This document shows, piece after piece, positions 59,454 to 64,000 of a stretch of 64,000 bases of DNA. Made by a program: the position numbers and the translations under genes. Source of the stretch: Symsagittifera roscoffensis. Lineage: Eukaryota; Xenacoelomorpha; Acoela; Convolutidae. A model generated the notes under the pieces. The model saw only the letters and a program-made list of their open reading frames with translations, ran no database searches and had not been told where the DNA came from. Location: NCBI RefSeq assembly GCF_963678635.1, contig NC_087071.1, positions 18,971,613 through 19,035,612 of the forward strand. The letters are read 5' to 3'. Every line of letters starts with the position of its first letter. Positions within the stretch are counted from its first letter, which is position 1.

Positions 59454-59946
59454 TCAGGTGGCGTATTTCGACTTAATGTATCTGGTAATGCAAGGTTTTT
59501 TCCTGCTGTCCAAAACTATATGTAAGTTTGGAAATTTCATTAGAATTAATTGAAATCTATAAACTCGGTGATTGGGATTTGACTTTTGTGTAAAGAGAAA
59601 AATGATTGGTTTATGATCTGTGAATATAACTGTTGGATGTTTTGATCCAAGTATCAGAAATTCATATTCTGTGAGTGTATAAATTATAGCTGTACATTCT
59701 CTCATTAGAGTTGAGAGTCGTAGCTCTGCTTGTGTGAATAATCGGGAATTTGCTGATGTAAGGTTCATTTTATTTGTACCACTATGTGATTGTAGTAATG
59801 CTGCGCCAATGCCAAAATTTGAAGCATCGCACATTGCATAGAATGGTTGATTTGGATCTGGAATTGTGTTTGAAATTTGTTCAGTTAAAAGTTTTTTTAA
59901 TTTCTTTAAATCGTGTTTGATGTTCAGTGGTCCATTCAAAATTATT
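59454..59946 (-). CDS. pol: RNase H domain of Pol (frameshifted at both ends)
   Basis: The frame contains FYAMCDASNFGIGAALLQSH (Asp38), LMRECTAIIYTLTEYEFLIL (Glu81) and VIFTDHKPIIFLF (Asp108), the three acidic residues of Ty3/Gypsy RNase H, which degrades the RNA strand during reverse transcription. Continuity with RT is lost at 59940 and again at an A-run near 59898. Near 59510 the frame shifts once more, and the conserved tail of the domain continues in the adjacent frame. Confidence 0.9.
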
Positions 59947-60770
59947 TTATTGTCTGAGGATATTATAGAACGGTCTTAAAATTAATTGCATTTTATAAAC
60001 GTACTTGCTTAAGAAATTTAACATTCCAAGGAGTTCTTGGATTTTCTTTTTGTTTGTTGGTGGTTGAAGTTTTTGAATAGCATCAATGCGTGATTTTAAT
60101 GGAGTGATTGTGTTTCTTTCTATATTATGTCCTAAAAATTTAACTCGTGTCAAAAAGAAGTGTGATTTATCGGGGGCGGCCTTCAGATTTTTGTTCTGAA
60201 GTATTTTATGATAGTGTTCTAAAATTGTAAACTTTTCTTCTTTCGTCTGTGATTGCATAAAAACATCATCCAAATAGGTGATTGCGTTTTTCTTGAGTAT
60301 TAGTGGTCTAAAAATTTTACTCATAAAAGCTGAAAATGCTGCTGGTCCTATGGAAATTCCATAGAATAGGCGGTTAAATTCATATTGTTGATTTCCAATA
60401 ACAAATTGTGTTAAACCTCGTGATTGTTCATCTAGTGGCATTTGAATGTATGCACTATTCATATCTGCGGTTGTAAAATCTTTTCCGTTTATTTTTGTTA
60501 AGATAACTTGTATTGGTTCAATAGGCCAATTGCATTTCGATTCGTCAATTAGTGAATTGACGTATCTAGCGTCTAAAACTATTTTTAATGATTCTCCTTT
60601 TGCTAGAATGATAACAGGGTTAATAAATGTGCTACCTTTTGGTTGTTCTTCTTTGTTTACCGGTGAGATAATTTTGTATTGCTCTAGAATATCGAGTAAT
60701 CTGTTCACTTTGTCGTGTAAATGAATTGGTACTTTACTAGCTCTTTGTTTTTTGAAAACTGCGTCAGATT
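59947..60770 (-). CDS. pol: Reverse transcriptase domain of Pol
   Basis: Reading from 60708, the frame shows KIVLDARYVNSLI, FTTADMNSAYIQMPLDEQ (catalytic Asp82), NRLFYGISIGPAAFSAFMSK, the YLDD box at residues 145-148, and FLGHNI at 191-196, in the order fixed for Ty3/Gypsy RT. The same frame is open upstream to about 60770 and joins the protease frame through a one-base shift in an A4 run near 60777. This is the best-preserved domain of the element. It copies the element RNA to DNA. Confidence 0.95.
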
Positions 60771-62816
60771 TTAACAGGAGATGTAGTGATGAACTGATTT
60801 TCCTAGTTGTTTTGCTAGTTGTTTTGCTAGTTTGTCAAATTCGACTTGTGTAATTTGTGAGTGTTCAAAATTAAACATCGTTAAAAATTGTTGTTGTTCT
60901 TTTGTGTAATTTGTTATATTGAACGTTGGTTTAAAATATGGTGTTTTTGTGAAATAATCTGCGTTTCTCTTTTCATTGCTTATTATATTATTTATGGGTA
61001 ATTCTTCGTCAAGAATTGTGGATTGGCAAATATCTAATAATTGGAGTATATAATTTACGCAGTAGGCTACATCATGTATGGATGAGATTGTAGCGTTTTT
61101 TTCGCAATATCCTAAAAGTCCTAAGGGTAATGTTACTTGATACGGTGTATTGTTATACACGTGTAACGAAATGATGTCGGAATTCGTGTTTTTCAAATAT
61201 TTTATAGATGAGATCGTGATTTTGAAAAACTTGTGAATAGGTTTAAATTCAAAGTCTGACATAAAAACTTGTTGTTTATTTTGACTTTTATCATACTGGT
61301 GAACTTGTTTTATTGAAAAATTATATATATTTCCTGATAATGGTTTCAGGTGTTTCCGTTGTTGGTTATAAATTGGATAAAATTTTGAGAAGAATGGTGG
61401 TTGTTTGTTTAATCTTTGAAAAAATGTTAGAGCTGTATTTTTTGTTTTTGTGTATTTATCTTTGATTAGTATTTTACTATTTAAGATGTTGATTGTTGGT
61501 ATATATTTTGATATAAATGATATGCCAATGATATTGTGCTTAATATCAGTAATATGAAATATTTGTTTAAATGGTTTGTTTAGAATTTTATTTTGTTCCA
61601 TTGTTCTTGTGGGGAGAAGGAATAATTGGATTTTTCCGTAATTTACTAATGTTGATTCTTGTGCTGTTGCTAGTTTTCTAGAGGTTGCAAGAGGCGTTAA
61701 TTTTAGATGTAATGTTTTGATTTCATTCCATGTGGGAATATTAATTATGTTTGATTCTGCTCCTGAATCAATTAAAAAATCAATTTCAAGATCTGGTGGT
61801 TGAAATTTTTTGTTTCTTGGACTTTCTAAGAGAAATGGTATTGTCCAAATTTTTTCTATGGGTTGTTGTTTTTGTATATTTTGATAAATATGATTTGTGT
61901 TTGAACATTTCGTTTTGTCTTTTTCATCGGGTTTAATTACCATGTTAATTTCGTTTACTACTTGTGTAGTTTGTGTAGTATCGATGGGTTCAATGTAATA
62001 ATTGTGAAGGAGTTCCAATTGATTTTCATATATTTGTGATGTAAAAGGTTGTTCAAATATGATAGGTTCATAGTCGTTTTCGACTGTTATCATATTTACG
62101 GAGATAGTATTTTCTGTATCACTTTCTGTATCTGATGATCCACAGTTTATTTGATTGAGTTGTAGTTCGTTACTTCCTGTGTCATCAATACCTGGTGAGT
62201 CTGATGTTGTTTCTTCATTTGACTGTACTTGATTAATATGTCTTTGATGTTTTGGTGTACTACTTCTGTATCGATGTTTAGAATTATTATAATGGTTAAT
62301 ATTCCTATGTGGTGACTGGGAATAATTTCTATATTGATTATTATAACTTGAATTTCGATTTTGTGAATTGTTCCGTGATTTGTTTTGATAATTGTCATTT
62401 GATCTGTGATAGTTTGATCTATTATACGAGTTATTTCTTGATCGATTGTTCGGGTGATTCTGATTTCGATTGTTCGAATAACTTCTATTTCGATTATGTG
62501 AATAGTTTCTATTTCTGTTGTATGATGAGTTTCGTGATTGATTATTGGAATAGTGTTTATTTCTTGGGCTTGTTTGGGAATGGGATCTAGAAACAAATTG
62601 TGTTGCATTGGAATTTGATCTCGAATAGTTATTTCGACTATTTGATCGGTTATAATTATTTTGTGAAGAATTTTGTGTATTTCTTCGTTCTGGTGATCTT
62701 CCTCTATAACTTGAGTTATATGGTGATTGATTCCTTGTGTAATTGGTGTTGTTTGGAAGTGGTTTTCCTGAACTGTTATTACTATATATATATATTTGGT
62801 AGATTTTGATCTTTTT
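60771..62816 (-). CDS. pol: Basic N/S/R/Y-rich (nucleocapsid-like) region fused to aspartic protease
   Basis: One frame is open from 62816 to 60771. Its first ~220 codons (to about 62150) are a low-complexity, Arg/Asn/Ser/Tyr-rich stretch (NRNYSHNRNRSYSNNRNQNH) with no CCHC knuckle, which probably serves as the RNA-binding nucleocapsid part. An acidic spacer (SSDTESDTE) follows. The retropepsin has FLIDSGAESNIINIP, with the active-site DSG at residues 109-111 counted from Met at 62093, and a later IIGISFI motif (188-194). The remaining ~230 residues to the RT have no recognised domain. The apparent start after a TGA at 62819-62817 is a consequence of frameshifts in gag. Confidence 0.85.
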   Translation of the reverse strand, partial: KKIKIYQIYIYSNNSSGKPLPNNTNYTRNQSPYNSSYRGRSPERRNTQNSSQNNYNRSNSRNNYSRSNSNATQFVSRSHSQTSPRNKHYSNNQSRNSSYNRNRNYSHNRNRSYSNNRNQNHPNNRSRNNSYNRSNYHRSNDNYQNKSRNNSQNRNSSYNNQYRNYSQSPHRNINHYNNSKHRYRSSTPKHQRHINQVQSNEETTSDSPGIDDTGSNELQLNQINCGSSDTESDTENTISVNMITVENDYEPIIFEQPFTSQIYENQLELLHNYYIEPIDTTQTTQVVNEINMVIKPDEKDKTKCSNTNHIYQNIQKQQPIEKIWTIPFLLESPRNKKFQPPDLEIDFLIDSGAESNIINIPTWNEIKTLHLKLTPLATSRKLATAQESTLVNYGKIQLFLLPTRTMEQNKILNKPFKQIFHITDIKHNIIGISFISKYIPTINILNSKILIKDKYTKTKNTALTFFQRLNKQPPFFSKFYPIYNQQRKHLKPLSGNIYNFSIKQVHQYDKSQNKQQVFMSDFEFKPIHKFFKITISSIKYLKNTNSDIISLHVYNNTPYQVTLPLGLLGYCEKNATISSIHDVAYCVNYILQLLDICQSTILDEELPINNIISNEKRNADYFTKTPYFKPTFNITNYTKEQQQFLTMFNFEHSQITQVEFDKLAKQLAKQLGKSVHHYISC

Positions 62817-64000
62817 TCATATATTGATAGAACGATTTATTTGGTTCTTTATGCTTTTGACGTTTATTCTGATTATCTTGTTGTTTTTGTCTACATTCAG
62901 AGATACTTTAAAAATTGGATGTTTTTCATAGATATTTAATATTTCAGTGATTTTTTCAATTAGGTCTGTATCTGATTCCTGTATGTTATTTATATGTGTA
63001 GTGTTTGTTTCAATTCGATTAACATATTGTAGTTTTAGATTTTCTGTTTCTTCAAGTTTCATTGTGATTTCCGCTTGCTCTAGTTTATCTACTAGTTTTC
63101 GAAAATCTAAATCTGGCTCTGGAATTGAGGAAGGATGAGATGCTCTCTTTTTTATTGCTATTTTCCTCAATTGAGGTGTTAAGGTCATCATTAAAATTTC
63201 TGTCAATTTTGTGTTTTTATAGTCATGTGTATTAAGTGAATATGCTTTTCGAAGTAGTGCTTCGATGCATACTGCTAATTGTTTGATGGTTCCATTTGGT
63301 AATCTGCGAATTTCATTACATAAAACTCTTTGGTGTTGTTTATTTCTTTCGGAGTCAAACATTTTTGAAAATTCTTGTGTAAATCTTTTCCAGTCTGATT
63401 TTATTTCTATAGGTAATACTGAAAACCATTTTTGCGCTGCGCCATCTAAGGTTGTTTGTATCAATGCTGTGCGTCTATGTATCCAGTTTTGATGTAGTGG
63501 CGTATTAATTGGTTCAGGTCCTATAATTAAAATTAATTTGCTGTTACTGCATTTAAATAATCTTCAACAGAATATTCAGGATCTGTTCCTGTAGATACCA
63601 TCAGTGGTTTATTGGATATTATTGATGATCCACCCATGAGGTATGGATTCATTGTCATCTGTAGTGATTCTGCGGCATTTGGCATTTGCGAAAAATTTGA
63701 AAGTTGATTTTTTGTTATTTCGTGTTGCTGAAGATAATATGGAAGCGGTATTTCATTTTGCATTTGAGTTGGTTGATAAGAATGCATTGACATTGGAATT
63801 TGTGGTTGTATTGGTTGAAAGATTGTGTGTTAAATGGATTTTGTATATGCATTTGTTGTGGATGTTGTACATCTGTTGGGTTTTGTGGGTAGATTTTCAT
63901 ATTTCGAAATGGTTGAGGTTGTCGTGGTCTTTGTGTGCGATATTCTTTAGTATATGGTGCAAAAATATCTGGTTGGTGATAATCATCTTCATGGGATGAT
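62817..64000 (-). CDS. gag: Gag, capsid and N-terminal part (5' end outside window, frameshifted)
   Basis: The frame 63464-62817 includes LDGAAQKWFSVLP and SDWKRFTQEFSKMFDSER, the Trp/Phe pattern of Ty3/Gypsy capsid (Retrotrans_gag-like), which assembles the particle core. Upstream, 63793-63533 is a Gln/Pro/Met-rich N-terminal piece ending GTDPEYSVEDYLNAVTAN; it continues into the capsid only after a one-base shift near 63535. Another shift near 63815 links it to a Pro/Gln/Tyr-rich piece that runs off the window. Towards the 3' end the capsid frame drifts into a wrong frame near 62895, so the TGA at 62819 is not the natural stop. The true Gag start is not in the window. Confidence 0.85.

Larger units (their letters stand above)
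49475..64000 (-). mobile_element. Env-bearing Ty3/Gypsy-type LTR retroelement (5' end outside window)
   Basis: On the minus strand the order is gag, protease, RT, RNase H, integrase, an accessory ORF, an Env-like ORF, a second accessory ORF and a 3' noncoding region. Order PR-RT-RH-IN and the GPY/F-like segment after integrase place it in Ty3/Gypsy (Metaviridae). Base composition changes sharply at about 49471-49475, where the low-complexity host sequence stops; TGAGTTAG at 49475 is taken as the outer end of the 3' LTR (…TAACTCA on the minus strand). The element exceeds 14.5 kb within the window, which is long for the group because of about 6 kb of sequence after integrase. At least ten frameshifts or stops break its ORFs, so this copy is probably defective. 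Confidence 0.93.

Noticed and set aside
62817-62819. TGA between gag and pol in the same frame, suggesting retrovirus-like stop-codon readthrough
   Set aside because: A more sensible Lys/Gln-rich continuation of Gag exists in the neighbouring frame from about 62895 to 62780. The TGA falls in a stretch read out of frame between two indels (one in the TA repeat at 62775), so the equal phase is coincidence.

Overview
The window is animal nuclear DNA: AT-rich, packed with homopolymers, with GT-AG introns of up to 22.6 kb. It holds the 5' part of one host gene and most of one large env-bearing LTR retroelement, both on the minus strand. The host gene is recognisable as a small-conductance Ca2+-activated K+ channel (KCNN/SK family). 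The species cannot be named from this sequence. No bacterial, plastid or mitochondrial features and no CRISPR array were seen.

Region 1 (1-47,434, minus strand) carries six coding exons of the channel gene: 47383-47434 (start codon), 34249-34632, 32739-32924, 24003-24176, 1234-1415 and 603-713. Every junction has a GT donor and an AG acceptor. The phases chain perfectly (1,1,1,1,0) and the sum is exactly 363 codons. Exons 1-4 encode a Ser/Pro-rich cytoplasmic N-terminus, exon 5 encodes S1 and exon 6 encodes S2. S3-S6, the pore and the calmodulin-binding domain lie beyond the left edge of the window. The introns hold many repeats: at least four dispersed families, two of them with clear terminal inverted repeats, plus tandem arrays, long hairpins and a 689-bp tandem duplication.

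The most unusual host feature is an array of about 13 units of 82 bp (46,240-47,399) directly behind exon 1. Each unit repeats the last ~17 nt of exon 1, its 5' splice site and the following intron sequence, so the first intron starts with a run of near-copies of the authentic donor.

Region 2 (49,475 to beyond 64,000, minus strand) is a Ty3/Gypsy-type element of more than 14.5 kb with an envelope gene, cut off by the window edge inside gag. In transcription order it reads: gag; an Asn/Ser/Arg/Tyr-rich basic domain with protease; RT; RNase H; integrase with a GPY/F-like tail; a two-TM, Pro/Ser-rich ORF; an Env-like glycoprotein; a second long ORF of unknown function after env; then a 3' noncoding region that should contain the 3' LTR. 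Many single-base frameshifts, mostly in homopolymers, mean this copy is either decayed or affected by sequencing indels. It sits about 2 kb upstream of the channel start codon in the same orientation, so it could influence that gene's transcription or splicing.
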